Of a stretch of DNA of 64,000 nucleotides, positions 43,851-52,912 are shown piece after piece. The position numbers and the translations under genes are program-made. The stretch spans positions 3,348,001-3,412,000 of the forward strand of contig NZ_CP104861.1 of assembly GCF_025426255.1 (NCBI RefSeq). The letters are read 5' to 3'. The stretch is from Pseudomonas fragi. Lineage in GTDB: Bacteria > Pseudomonadota > Gammaproteobacteria > Pseudomonadales > Pseudomonadaceae. The notes beneath the pieces are model-generated. The model was given only the letters and a program-made list of their open reading frames with translations, had not been told where the DNA came from and did not search any database. Position 1 is the stretch's first letter. The number at the start of each line of letters is the position of its first letter.

Positions 43851-44636
43851 ATGAACTGCAAACACTGGGGCGTCACGCTCGCGGGTGGGATTTTGGCTGC
43901 CGGTCAGGCAATGGCCGGAGATCTGTTTTTGTGGCAAACCAACAGCCTGACTTACCTCTACGGCAAAAATTTCGAGATCAACCCTTCTATCCAGCAAACC
44001 GTCACTTTCGAACATGCCGACAAGTGGAAGTACGGCGACAACTTTCTGTTTGTCGATCGCATTTTCTACAACGGCAAGGATGACCCCAACAAAGGCCCAC
44101 ACACCTACTATGGTGAGTTCAGCCCGCGCCTGTCGTTCGGAAAAATCTTCGACCAAAAACTTGAGTACGGCCCGATCAAGGACGTCCTGCTGGCCATGAC
44201 CTACGAGTACGGCGAAGGCGACAGCGAGGCGTACTTGATCGGCCCGGGGTTTGATCTGGCGGTGCCGGGGTTTAACTACTTCACCCTGAACTTCTACCGT
44301 CGACATACCGAAGGCCCGCGCCCTGGAACAGGGGTCTGGCAGATCACTCCGTCGTTTTCCTACACAATCCCGATGGGACGCTCCAACCTGCTGATCGACG
44401 GTTACATGGACTGGGTGGTCGACAACGACCAGAACTCACGCGGCACTTACCACGCCAATCTGCACTTCAATCCGCAGATCAAATATGACCTGGGCAAAGC
44501 CCTGAATCTGGGTGAAAAACAGCTGTATGTCGGGATTGAATACAGTTATTGGAAGGACAAGTACGGCATCGACAGCAGCAGCCGTCTGGACACCAACCAG
44601 AACACCGCCAGCGCCCTGATCAAAGTCCACTTCTAA
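43851..44636 (+). CDS. Tsx-like nucleoside-specific outer-membrane porin, copy 1
   Basis: 261 residues. A signal peptide ends at AMAGD (about residue 23). The mature barrel (OmpK/Tsx family) has WQTNSLTYLYGKNFEINPSI, LSFGKIFDQKLEYGPIKDVL and YHANLHFNPQIKYDLGKAL, and ends in Phe. It should admit purine nucleosides or bases across the outer membrane. It is one of two adjacent paralogs downstream of the purine operon, strengthening that role. Confidence 0.88.
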   Translation: MNCKHWGVTLAGGILAAGQAMAGDLFLWQTNSLTYLYGKNFEINPSIQQTVTFEHADKWKYGDNFLFVDRIFYNGKDDPNKGPHTYYGEFSPRLSFGKIFDQKLEYGPIKDVLLAMTYEYGEGDSEAYLIGPGFDLAVPGFNYFTLNFYRRHTEGPRPGTGVWQITPSFSYTIPMGRSNLLIDGYMDWVVDNDQNSRGTYHANLHFNPQIKYDLGKALNLGEKQLYVGIEYSYWKDKYGIDSSSRLDTNQNTASALIKVHF

Positions 44637-44885
44637 GTTAAATGTTTGTGCACCCACTGTTCATGCTCGCCTTGAGCGTTAACAGAGCGCTTGAGTGCAG
44701 ACGCCTGAGCCAGTATTCTCCGCGCCCGCTCAAGCGCCAGTACTGTTTTAAAGCTGACTTCAGAGCCAGCTTTATACCTTTAAATCAAAGGTTTACTGAC
44801 TGTTTTAAAGCACGGATCAAGGCGCCATCACAGAGCGCCACGTTCTGACTACTGCACAACTTTTTACTTTTTTGGAGCTAACCGA
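44637..44885. other. Gap between the two Tsx-like genes
   Basis: 249 bases. It holds no gene, no matching TTGTATACAA site and no clear terminator; it probably contains a promoter for copy 2. Confidence 0.35.
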
Positions 44886-45671
44886 ATGAAGCGCACACTT
44901 ACCAGCCTGATGCTTGCGGGGAGCATGTTGGGCGGTCCTGCGGCAGTCGCCGGCGACCTGTTGCAATGGCAAACCAACAGCCTGACTTACTTGTACGGCA
45001 AGGACTTTCAAGTCAATCCAAAGATTCAGCAGACCGTCACCTTCGAGCATGCTGACAGTTGGAAGTACGGTGATAACTTCTTCTTCCTCGACCGCATTTT
45101 TTACAACGGCAAAGAAGACGGCAACGTTGGCCCGAACACCTATTACGGTGAATTCACCCCACGGTTGTCGTTCGGCAAGATTTTCGATCAGAAGTTTGAG
45201 TTTGGCCCGATCAAAGACGTGTTGCTGGCCATGACCTACGAGTTTGGCGAAGGCGACACCGAGGCCTACCTGATCGGCCCGGGTTTCGACCTGAACGTGC
45301 CGGGCTTTGACTACTTCCAGTTGAACTTCTACCAGCGCTTCCCGGAAGGTAATCGTGCAGGCAAAGGCGTATGGCAGATTACCCCGGTGTGGGCCTACAC
45401 CCTGCCCCTGGGCAACTCCGATGTGCTGATCGACGGCTACATGGACTGGGTGGTCGACAATGACCAGAACGCCCGTGGCACCTACCATGCCAACCTGCAC
45501 TTCAATCCGCAGATCAAATACGACCTGGGCAAGGCCTTGAGCTGGGGCGCCAAACAGTTGTATGTCGGCGTGGAATACGACTACTGGAAAAACAAGTACG
45601 GCATCGAAGACAGCGGTTCATTCAAGACCAACCAGGACACCGCGAGCCTGTTGGTCAAGTACCACTTCTGA
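44886..45671 (+). CDS. Tsx-like outer-membrane porin, copy 2
   Basis: 261 residues, the same length as copy 1 and similar along its whole length, with shared stretches such as DNDQNxRGTYHANLHFNPQI and QQTVTFEHAD. The signal peptide ends at AVAGD. Differences are concentrated in the first loops and in GPGFDLNVPGFDYFQLNFYQ. Paralogs often differ in substrate size or regulation. It begins 249 bases after copy 1 and is preceded by its own GGAGC ribosome site. Confidence 0.88.
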   Translation: MKRTLTSLMLAGSMLGGPAAVAGDLLQWQTNSLTYLYGKDFQVNPKIQQTVTFEHADSWKYGDNFFFLDRIFYNGKEDGNVGPNTYYGEFTPRLSFGKIFDQKFEFGPIKDVLLAMTYEFGEGDTEAYLIGPGFDLNVPGFDYFQLNFYQRFPEGNRAGKGVWQITPVWAYTLPLGNSDVLIDGYMDWVVDNDQNARGTYHANLHFNPQIKYDLGKALSWGAKQLYVGVEYDYWKNKYGIEDSGSFKTNQDTASLLVKYHF

Positions 45672-45690
45672 TGCACCGGCCTCAGCCGCG

Positions 45691-46293
45691 TTATCGCGCC
45701 TGAGGCACTTGCAGCAAACCCCGCAGCATCAGGTCCAGGCTGTCCAGCGCAGCCGCCAGACGCTGTGGCGGGTTGTCAGCCTCGGCAATCCAGAACGACG
45801 CATCCATCAAACCACCCTGAATCAGACGCGCCAGCGCCTCGGGATCGGTGCGTTGAATCACCTGGGTGTCCATCAAGCCTTGCAGCATTGACGCCATCGA
45901 CAAGCAGCACACCGATTGGGTGTTCTGTACGTATTGCGAGCCCAGTACCGAGGGCGCATCACGCAACAGAATGCGCTGCACTTCAATTTCCAGGGCCATT
46001 TCCAGATACAACCGGCACTGATCCCGAAACCCTTGCCACTGGCTCTCGGCCTGCTCAAGAACCTGCGCCAACTGCGCGTCCAGTTCGGCATCGATCTGCT
46101 GGGCCACCGCCTGAAACAACCCCTTCTTGTCACCAAAGTGGTGATACAGCGCACCACGGGTCAAGCCCACCGAGGCCGTCAACTCGTCCATCGAAGTCTG
46201 GGCGTAACCCACCGAACCGAAGGCCAGCCGAGCAGCCTCAAGCAGCTTGCCACGGGTTTCTTCGATCATTTGCGACCGCGCTTTGGGCGCCAT
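45691..46293 (-). CDS. TetR family transcriptional repressor
   Basis: 200 residues from MAPKARSQM. The helix-turn-helix (residues about 28-50, DELTASVGLTRGALYHHFGD) is standard TetR; the C-terminal domain is of the TetR_C_33/AcrR-like type with variable ligand pocket. It is divergent from an MFS gene with two palindromic operators between, so it is likely an autoregulated efflux repressor. A longer N-terminal reading frame is not supported. Confidence 0.9.
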   Translation of the reverse strand: MAPKARSQMIEETRGKLLEAARLAFGSVGYAQTSMDELTASVGLTRGALYHHFGDKKGLFQAVAQQIDAELDAQLAQVLEQAESQWQGFRDQCRLYLEMALEIEVQRILLRDAPSVLGSQYVQNTQSVCCLSMASMLQGLMDTQVIQRTDPEALARLIQGGLMDASFWIAEADNPPQRLAAALDSLDLMLRGLLQVPQAR

Positions 46294-46336
46294 GCCTGCC
46301 ACCTTTATTTTGAGATACACGACGTATGTTAATTGA

Positions 46337-46378
46337 CATACGCCGCGTATGCGTATATTTCTACATACGCCGCGTATG
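46337..46378. promoter_or_regulatory. Two tandem perfect TetR operator palindromes
   Basis: CATACGCCGCGTATG occurs at 46337-46351 and again at 46364-46378, identical, 27 bases apart, between the divergent TetR and MFS genes. This is the expected layout for cooperative TetR dimers repressing both promoters. Confidence 0.85.
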
Positions 46379-46383
46379 TGGGC

Positions 46384-46470
46384 GCTGCCGCAGGCTGCGA
46401 TAAGGGCCGAAGGACCTTCAACAACGAGGTCGCTTCGCAACCCATCGCAGCCTGCGGCAGCGGCTACAGA
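46384..46470. repeat. REP-type inverted repeat
   Basis: GCTGCCGCAGGCTGCGAT faces ATCGCAGCCTGCGGCAGC across about 55 bases, in the MFS leader. It is a second REP type, different from the GTGGGAGCGGGC type. Confidence 0.85.
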
Positions 46471-46500
46471 CTGCGGTCCACCTTTTGTTGCGGAGCTTGT

Positions 46501-47703
46501 ATGGCTAACCCTTATCGCGAGATTTTCAGCGCCCCCGGCACCAAGGCTTTCAGCGGCGCGGGCCTGATCGCACGGATGCCAATTTCCATGGTAGGCATCG
46601 GCATCATCACCATGCTGGCACAATTGCACGGCTCGTACTGGTTGGCAGGCGCCGTGGCCGCAACCTTTGCCCTGGCCATGGCCCTGCTGGCGCCGCAAAT
46701 CTCGCGCTGGGTCGACCGCTACGGCCAGAGCCGCGTACTACCGGGCGTCACCGTCATTGGCGTCAGCGCATTGCTGGGCTTGCTGCTGTGCAGCCACTTC
46801 GGCGCGCCGGACTGGACGCTGTTTGTTTTTGCCGCACTGTCGGGCTGCATTCCCAGCATGCCAGCGATGGTGCGGGCACGCTGGACCGAGCTGTATCGCG
46901 GCTCCCCCAAATTGCACACCGCGTTCTCGTTCGAGTCTGTGCTCGATGAAGTGAGTTTTATCATCGGCCCGCCAATTTCCGTGGGCCTCAGCGTGGCGCT
47001 GTTTCCGCAGGCCGGGCCGCTGGTGGCAGCCATCCTGCTGGCAATCGGTGTCACCGCGTTTGTGCTGCAACGCAAAACCGAACCACCGGTACACCCGCGC
47101 AGCAACGAGCACGGCGGCAGCGTCTTGCAGCAGGGTGCCGTGCTTATTTTGCTGATGGCCCTGCTGGGCCTGGGGACGATTGTGGGCACTGTGGATGTGG
47201 TTAGCGTCGCCTTTGCCCAGCACCAGGGCCAACCCGCCGCTGCAAGCATCGTGCTCTCGGTATATGCCCTGGGATCGTGCGTGGCCGGGTTGGTGTTCGG
47301 TACGCTCAAATTGAACATGCCGCTGCCCAAGCTGTTTGTGCTGGGCGCACTGGCCACCGCGATCACGATGGTGCCGCTGATGTGGGTCGACAGCATCACC
47401 ACACTGGCCGTCGGAATGCTGTTTGCCGGGCTGTTTTTCGCCCCGACCCTGATTACCGCTATGGGGTTGGTGGAAAATATCGTCCCGCCCGCCAAACTGA
47501 CCGAAGGCCTGACCTGGATGATTACCGGCCTGGGCATGGGGGTTGCCCTCGGCGCAGTGGTCGGCGGCTGGGTAATCGACGCTTACGGCGCCCAGACCGG
47601 GTTTACCGTGTCACTGGCAGCCGGGGGCGGCATGTTGCTGTTCGCCGTGCTGGGTTATCGCCTGCTGCAAAACAGCACGTCGCCGCGCCCCCCGGCGGCA
47701 TGA
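46501..47703 (+). CDS. MFS transporter (drug-efflux like)
   Basis: 400 residues from ATG with GTTGCGGAGCTTGT upstream. Twelve hydrophobic helices; GLIARMPISMVGIGIITML at the start and FSFESVLDEVSFIIGPPISV are signatures of the MFS_1 subgroup common next to TetR genes. Likely an efflux pump controlled by the adjacent repressor; substrate unknown. A frame running up to 46333 exists but crosses REP and operator DNA. Confidence 0.87.
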   Translation: MANPYREIFSAPGTKAFSGAGLIARMPISMVGIGIITMLAQLHGSYWLAGAVAATFALAMALLAPQISRWVDRYGQSRVLPGVTVIGVSALLGLLLCSHFGAPDWTLFVFAALSGCIPSMPAMVRARWTELYRGSPKLHTAFSFESVLDEVSFIIGPPISVGLSVALFPQAGPLVAAILLAIGVTAFVLQRKTEPPVHPRSNEHGGSVLQQGAVLILLMALLGLGTIVGTVDVVSVAFAQHQGQPAAASIVLSVYALGSCVAGLVFGTLKLNMPLPKLFVLGALATAITMVPLMWVDSITTLAVGMLFAGLFFAPTLITAMGLVENIVPPAKLTEGLTWMITGLGMGVALGAVVGGWVIDAYGAQTGFTVSLAAGGGMLLFAVLGYRLLQNSTSPRPPAA

Positions 47704-47707
47704 CGGC

Positions 47708-48196
47708 TTAGCCTTTGACTGCGCGCCATACCTTGCTCACGCCTGTGACCACAGCCAACACCAGCGCCCCGGCGATGATGCCGCCCACGGCGTTGAGCAA
47801 GGTCGGCACAATGGCCGATACCACGCCCAGCCATTGCGCGCTGTTTTGCGCCACGCCTTCGACCCAGTGATGAAGCGCGGGCACGCCGTGGGTCAAGATC
47901 CCGCCGCCGACCATAAACATCGCAGCCGTGCCGATCACCGTCAGGCTTTTCATCATGTAAGGTGCGGCGCTCAACACGCCACGGCCAAAGCTGCGCTGAA
48001 AACGCGGCCATGCCCCGTCACCGGTCTTGCGGCTCAGGTACAGGCCGCCATCATCGAGCTTGACGATGCCACCCACCACGCCATACACGCCGATTGTCAT
48101 CACAATGGCGATCCCCGACAACACCACCACTTGCTGTATCAACGGCGACTCGGACACGATCCCCAAGGTGATGGCAATGATTTCGGCGGACAGCAC
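47708..48196 (-). pseudogene. 5'-truncated DUF808 gene (host copy)
   Basis: 163 codons of the C-terminal half of a DUF808 (YedI-like) membrane protein: starts at the conserved LSAEIIAITLGIV and runs to the natural end. There is no ATG; homology begins abruptly at 48196, and the DNA beyond that is unrelated island sequence. A full-length second DUF808 lies at 56791-57714. The break is the left boundary of the island. Confidence 0.75.
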
Positions 48197-48760
48197 ATTT
48201 TAACCACCACTAAGATGCACAGTACCTGATGGGCCTTGGCCCGCAAGGTAGATTGATGCTTGTGCATCAGCTTTTTTTGCACAATGCGAGCTCACCTGGC
48301 CAGATCGCCCCCACAATGAAGCGAATATGCAAGGCCAGATCTCCCGCCGCCACAGCGCAACGTGATTGTGAGCTCTTCCAAACCTTGGAGGTCGACGGAG
48401 GCCTGGAGTTATGGGGAAATCAAATTGCGGACGGCGTCTAAGTACAGCGCTCAAATGGAAAGACTACGAACACTGAAACCCGAATGCTGCCAGGAACCTT
48501 AGGGCTACCGGTGTATATCAGGCACAGATCACCCAAAAGTTAGGGCTGTCGTCCACGATGGTCAAATATCACTGGAAGCGGATTATCGCTGGGGAGACTG
48601 AGGACTCAACAAAGATGGGTACATCGAACGCTGATAATGAATGAAATACAGCATGCCTACCCATCCTATGCCTCATTAGCGCATTTTTATACTAGGAGCC
48701 TAGCCTGTACTCAGCTACTCACTGCTTGATGAGTAGGTGTGGAAAAGAGGGATTGTGAAG
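48197..48760. other. Left end of accessory island
   Basis: 564 bases with no intact gene. They contain a hairpin terminator, and in one plus frame (48493-48642) a helix-turn-helix-like stretch ITQKLGLSSTMVKYHWKRII that has no start codon. Composition shifts from core-like to A+T-rich. Confidence 0.5.
48254..48278 (+). terminator. Intrinsic terminator at island edge
   Basis: TGATGC-TTGT-GCATCA followed by GCTTTTTTT. Confidence 0.7.
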
Positions 48761-49234
48761 TTACTTTATAACTTTCAAACTCCTTAGGCGATTATTCTCA
48801 TCCGTTATCAACCTGATACGGGTTTCATGCCGCTCGATCATGATTTTCAGATCATGAATGTCACGCTTCAGGTCGAGCGTGCGATGGAACCAATGCCCCG
48901 CCCTCACCCGGGCTCCCTGCAACTGGTTCTGTAGTTCCGTAATAAGCTCTTTATCACTCTTGATAAGAGCGGCAGTGCTCAGAGTCTCGGCGGCCCTCTG
49001 GCTCTTGATTCTTTCGAGCTCTGACAGCGGCCACCCGAGCCCACCCTCAAGTGTTTTGTTATCTTTAGCACGATTCATTATGGTATTGCGGTGAACTTTA
49101 GAAAGCTTAGCAAGACAAGCTTGCGTTGACGAGAGTTTGGGATCTTTCTCGATTTTCACTAAAGCAGAGGTTATTGCAATTGTTATCGCCTCAAAATCTT
49201 GGGAATTCTTAGCCTCGAATGCTAGTTTCTTCAA
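48761..49234 (-). CDS. Small coiled-coil recombination accessory protein (TnpC/GmtX-like)
   Basis: 157 residues, last gene of the recombinase operon. An N-terminal helix-turn-helix-like stretch (TQACLAKLSKVHRNTIMNRA) is followed by a long coiled coil (residues about 80-155, LKSDKEL-type heptads, HETRIRLITDENNRLRSL). The position after two large recombinase genes and the size resemble TnpC of Tn554-type elements or GmtX. It overlaps the recombinase above by four bases. Function inferred from context. Confidence 0.65.
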   Translation of the reverse strand: MKKLAFEAKNSQDFEAITIAITSALVKIEKDPKLSSTQACLAKLSKVHRNTIMNRAKDNKTLEGGLGWPLSELERIKSQRAAETLSTAALIKSDKELITELQNQLQGARVRAGHWFHRTLDLKRDIHDLKIMIERHETRIRLITDENNRLRSLKVIK

Positions 49235-51108
49235 TTTTGTTTTTTCCTAAAATTCGTAATTACCTTCTCAGCTTCTGCGATTGCTGTTTCAAACTGTTCT
49301 TTCCCATAGAAAAAACGAGGATCCTCCATCATCCTGACATTGTCAGCCTTAACCGCTTGCCATGCTGGAATATGCTCTTCGGTGATCACAGCATTTTTGC
49401 ATTTGTTAGGATTACAACGTAGCTGACCAATGCATGGCACATCTTTAGCCCCTCCTGGGTCTGTTTTCCGTCCCGTACAATAACCTAGTCCGACGTTTAC
49501 AAACACTGCGTTGGTTAACCTACCAAGTTCATCAATGATCTCCTCATTTGAATAGCCTGCACTCATCATACCTTCAAAATACACGTCCCTGCGCTCAGAA
49601 AAAACTGCGGCTCCGCCACCAGAAATCGGGGAACGAGGCGAAAAAATCTGAACGACTTTCTCCCGCTTGAACTCGGATATAAAGAACCCGGCCATTTGTG
49701 ACTGAAGCAATGAAGCACTATTCCCATATGCCATAGTGACTTCACTGGGAAGACGCTGAACCTCATCATACATATGCTTCAATTGAAAGCTAATATATGG
49801 CATACCAAGATGAGCCTTGACCATTTGACGAGTTAGCGAATGTTTGAACTGATGAGAGTTAAATATCCATTCGTCAAACAGTCCGTCACGATTTACGATT
49901 TTAAAATATCGTTTCATAGCGACATGAAACCCTGAATACGAGTACCCTTTAAACCTCTTGGAATCATCGTTCGAAGGAGCCCCCACAATCAGATTATTTG
50001 GCGAAAAAAGATACTCACTTCCTTTTATCGGCGACATGGCCTCAAGAGCCTCAACCGCATCCAAAACTACATCTATAGCCACCCATGTGTCATCACTTAT
50101 ATCATGAGCCGACTTAGTCTTATATACACGACCACTCACGACAGGAATTCCATCTTTAATTTCTCGGCAGCCATACTTGAGACTGGCCAATTCTGAAAAT
50201 CTGCCACCAACATACAGCCCAATTACACATTGGGATGCCATGTTGACCTCCTTCAAATAATCGGCGATGACCTTTACCTTAGTGCCCATGGATTCTAACT
50301 TATCTTCGATCCCTCGATCCCGAACTCCGCTTACATATGAAACCCTAAATTGCGTATACAACTCAAAAATATAACGAAAGTCAAATTTCGTAATATTTTT
50401 TGGAGGCGAATAGTCATAAACACTGTTATCAAGAACAGGTAAATTCATGCGCTTCAGAAAATCTTGAACTCTCGCAAGCGATGAATAACTAGCCTCAGAA
50501 AATTGCTGATCAGACAACCAGCGATAAGTTGTTTTTTTTGAACTTTCAACGCCTCCCGCCCCAGAGAAAGCAGCTTTTAGACGCAGGTTCGTTTTAGCAT
50601 CAATCTGCATATCCCTTCCTATTAATTTCCCAGCAGCAGCGCTAAAAATCAACTTAAGAGACGCCTTCAAAGTTCTTTGAGCACCTGGATATTGAGCTAG
50701 GCACTTCTCGCAATCTTCGATAACAATATCTGCAAGCGAGATATCAAAATCGTAAAGATTTTCATCTTTCAACAACTGTTCCAAAAAACCACATGCAGCC
50801 CGTACTTTGGGGACTACAGTCTGCGGCTTAACATTCCTACTGCCGCCAAACCAGACCGGAACCTTAGTATAAAAAAGAAATATTGTCTGGAGTTCTTCTA
50901 CTATCTTTGGACTGATTTTCCAGTTACCCCAATCCACGTTGAGACGGGTTTCATCAATCGACCGTGCGCGATCCAATACGTCTTGGGTAAAATCCCATAC
51001 CGCGTCTCTCGCTTGAGATAGTGCCGAAATTTTCACAAATCCGGCTAACCGACTACAAGAGCCTTTTTTTACTAAATCAAAGAGCCATTCTAGTTCATTT
51101 TCTTTCAT
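49231..51108 (-). CDS. Large tyrosine-recombinase-like integrase (third of module)
   Basis: 625 residues. The C-terminal catalytic fold is recognisable but partly degenerate: R303 in GLYVGGRFSELASLK, K331, H419-x-x-K422-H423 (the usual second Arg replaced by Lys), H445 in LKHM and Y461 in TMAYG. A four-cysteine tail (C544, C559, C565, C570) suggests a zinc-binding knuckle. It overlaps the 604-residue gene by 14 bases and the 157-residue gene by four, so all are coexpressed. DNA is clearly A+T-rich. Confidence 0.78.
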   Translation of the reverse strand: MKENELEWLFDLVKKGSCSRLAGFVKISALSQARDAVWDFTQDVLDRARSIDETRLNVDWGNWKISPKIVEELQTIFLFYTKVPVWFGGSRNVKPQTVVPKVRAACGFLEQLLKDENLYDFDISLADIVIEDCEKCLAQYPGAQRTLKASLKLIFSAAAGKLIGRDMQIDAKTNLRLKAAFSGAGGVESSKKTTYRWLSDQQFSEASYSSLARVQDFLKRMNLPVLDNSVYDYSPPKNITKFDFRYIFELYTQFRVSYVSGVRDRGIEDKLESMGTKVKVIADYLKEVNMASQCVIGLYVGGRFSELASLKYGCREIKDGIPVVSGRVYKTKSAHDISDDTWVAIDVVLDAVEALEAMSPIKGSEYLFSPNNLIVGAPSNDDSKRFKGYSYSGFHVAMKRYFKIVNRDGLFDEWIFNSHQFKHSLTRQMVKAHLGMPYISFQLKHMYDEVQRLPSEVTMAYGNSASLLQSQMAGFFISEFKREKVVQIFSPRSPISGGGAAVFSERRDVYFEGMMSAGYSNEEIIDELGRLTNAVFVNVGLGYCTGRKTDPGGAKDVPCIGQLRCNPNKCKNAVITEEHIPAWQAVKADNVRMMEDPRFFYGKEQFETAIAEAEKVITNFRKKQN

Positions 51109-52909
51109 ACTTACCCCTCACCAAAAAAGGATCCATGTAAACTTCCATACTCAAGGACTGCTGCTCTGCGCTATTCAACAGTTCCTGAGCAAAATCACTG
51201 TTATCGCCCAAAATCCCATCTAGAATACTGAGATTTTGCATGAGTACAGACCGATGAGTAGTGGCTCCGGCGCCGTTTTCAAGTGCATATTTATATCCAC
51301 GCTGAATTGCAAAAAGCCTGGGTAGGTGTTCCTCTAAAATAACCACCTTTGAACAACGGAGGCACATATTGAAATAAGTACACGACTGCCCTTCGACCCA
51401 GCCGACCGCCTTTTTTATACGAGCCGGCGGGTTATACACGTCAAGACATAACGCTGTTGCAGTTGTAAAAATAATAGCAGGATCACTGCTGGTTTGCGTT
51501 GCAATAGGCTTAGGATTCGTAATTTGTTCTTCTCGGTTCTTCCGAATATCAGAAAGGCATTTATATATTTCTTTCCGAGCCTTGGGGGCAAAATTATGCT
51601 TATCAATATAACGCATGGTGGTGATAATATCGCCATGTCCAAGAATTGCCTGAATCACCGACACATCAACTCCTGCGCCAAGCAACCTAGATACCAACGA
51701 TGGGCGTAACCGTGAGATATTTATGTCAAGTGGTTTCCCATGATCGTCAACAAGATTGTATTTATCTACCATGTAACGACACCAATCAGAAATCAACTTA
51801 TTAGGCTGGAGAAGATTCCTCAGTTCGCCACTAGCAGGCCCATAATAAGGCTTATAGATGAAAAGATAGTCGTCCCCTCCAGCCACTTCAAGCCGTATGG
51901 TCTTGGTAATGTCCAGTATACGATCCCATATTTTTTCAACGTAGTTTGACTGCTTGTCCTCAAGAGGCATTACATCTTTCCTATCTACGTCACTTTGACC
52001 CAAAGTGTTTACTAGTAGAGGTATATGAAGATCAGTATCGCCTTGCCCTCTGTTCTTCCAATAGTAAATACACGGTTTACCGGTTAGGGGATGATTTCTA
52101 ATATAGTCTGTAGTCTTGAGGGATTGAGCAGGAGTTGAGTTCAAACCTGTCCATGTAACAAGCTTGAACAAGAACGGCATAATCACGAAACCATCCAGCC
52201 CCAGAGGCACTCCCCATCGCTGAAATAAATTTCTTGTACCGCCATGCTTCAGCGCCGCAAAATAAAATTTTTTCTGAGCGAAACTCATTGTTTTAGAATT
52301 AACAAAAGGCATGCAATCGAGTTTATTTTCAAACCACCACCGCATATTATTTTCATCATCACTCCAACCAGGAACGAAACCGTGACCATTAAACTCAGGC
52401 GGCACACCTAATCCAGTCGGCTTGTACCCCGGCATCAGTTTGCTTTCGACATACGCAATTTCTTGATCAAGCGCATTATCAAAATTTCTGAACTCGTTCT
52501 CGGAGAACGAATTCCGAGCGTTGGTTTCCCTTGAAGTTGGATCAAGAATAATATCTAGAAAGCTTAGATAGCCGTAAAATGAGTTTACAACCGCATACGA
52601 AAGCACGCCTCGCACAGCCGACAAGACTGAAGCCCGGTATGATGATGAGTAGGGTTGATAATCCATGTGATTTTTGAGGTGCACCAAAAAATACTGATCA
52701 AACTCATGCCCAACTCTGATAATCTTCTTCGCAAACCTTGGATCTGAGGCAATAAAATCCAACACCAGTCTTTTCGCACCTTTATAGGTAAGTATGGTGC
52801 TCTGATTGGTGTACCTAGCAATACTTGCGTCAAAAACTGCGGCAACCTCCGCTAAAGGATTTTCACATGAAGCCTTCGGTAGATCGTGACTAAAAATAGA
52901 ATAAGACAT
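51095..52909 (-). CDS. Large tyrosine-recombinase-like protein (second of module)
   Basis: 604 residues. The C-terminal core has R400-L-R402 (instead of H-x-x-R), LGHGDIITTMRYI with H425 and Tyr 434, and a Cys cluster near 510-519 (QSCTYFNMCLRC). The first catalytic Arg appears to be Asn (WTGLNST near 257), so it may be a structural or catalytically dependent partner. It lies three bases after the 367-residue recombinase and overlaps the next gene. Confidence 0.75.
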   Translation of the reverse strand: MSYSIFSHDLPKASCENPLAEVAAVFDASIARYTNQSTILTYKGAKRLVLDFIASDPRFAKKIIRVGHEFDQYFLVHLKNHMDYQPYSSSYRASVLSAVRGVLSYAVVNSFYGYLSFLDIILDPTSRETNARNSFSENEFRNFDNALDQEIAYVESKLMPGYKPTGLGVPPEFNGHGFVPGWSDDENNMRWWFENKLDCMPFVNSKTMSFAQKKFYFAALKHGGTRNLFQRWGVPLGLDGFVIMPFLFKLVTWTGLNSTPAQSLKTTDYIRNHPLTGKPCIYYWKNRGQGDTDLHIPLLVNTLGQSDVDRKDVMPLEDKQSNYVEKIWDRILDITKTIRLEVAGGDDYLFIYKPYYGPASGELRNLLQPNKLISDWCRYMVDKYNLVDDHGKPLDINISRLRPSLVSRLLGAGVDVSVIQAILGHGDIITTMRYIDKHNFAPKARKEIYKCLSDIRKNREEQITNPKPIATQTSSDPAIIFTTATALCLDVYNPPARIKKAVGWVEGQSCTYFNMCLRCSKVVILEEHLPRLFAIQRGYKYALENGAGATTHRSVLMQNLSILDGILGDNSDFAQELLNSAEQQSLSMEVYMDPFLVRGKYERK

Positions 52910-52912
52910 TGT

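Noticed and set aside
46333..46500. N-terminal extension of the MFS transporter
   Set aside because: The upstream frame runs through the twin operators and a REP repeat; the ATG at 46501 matches the family start.
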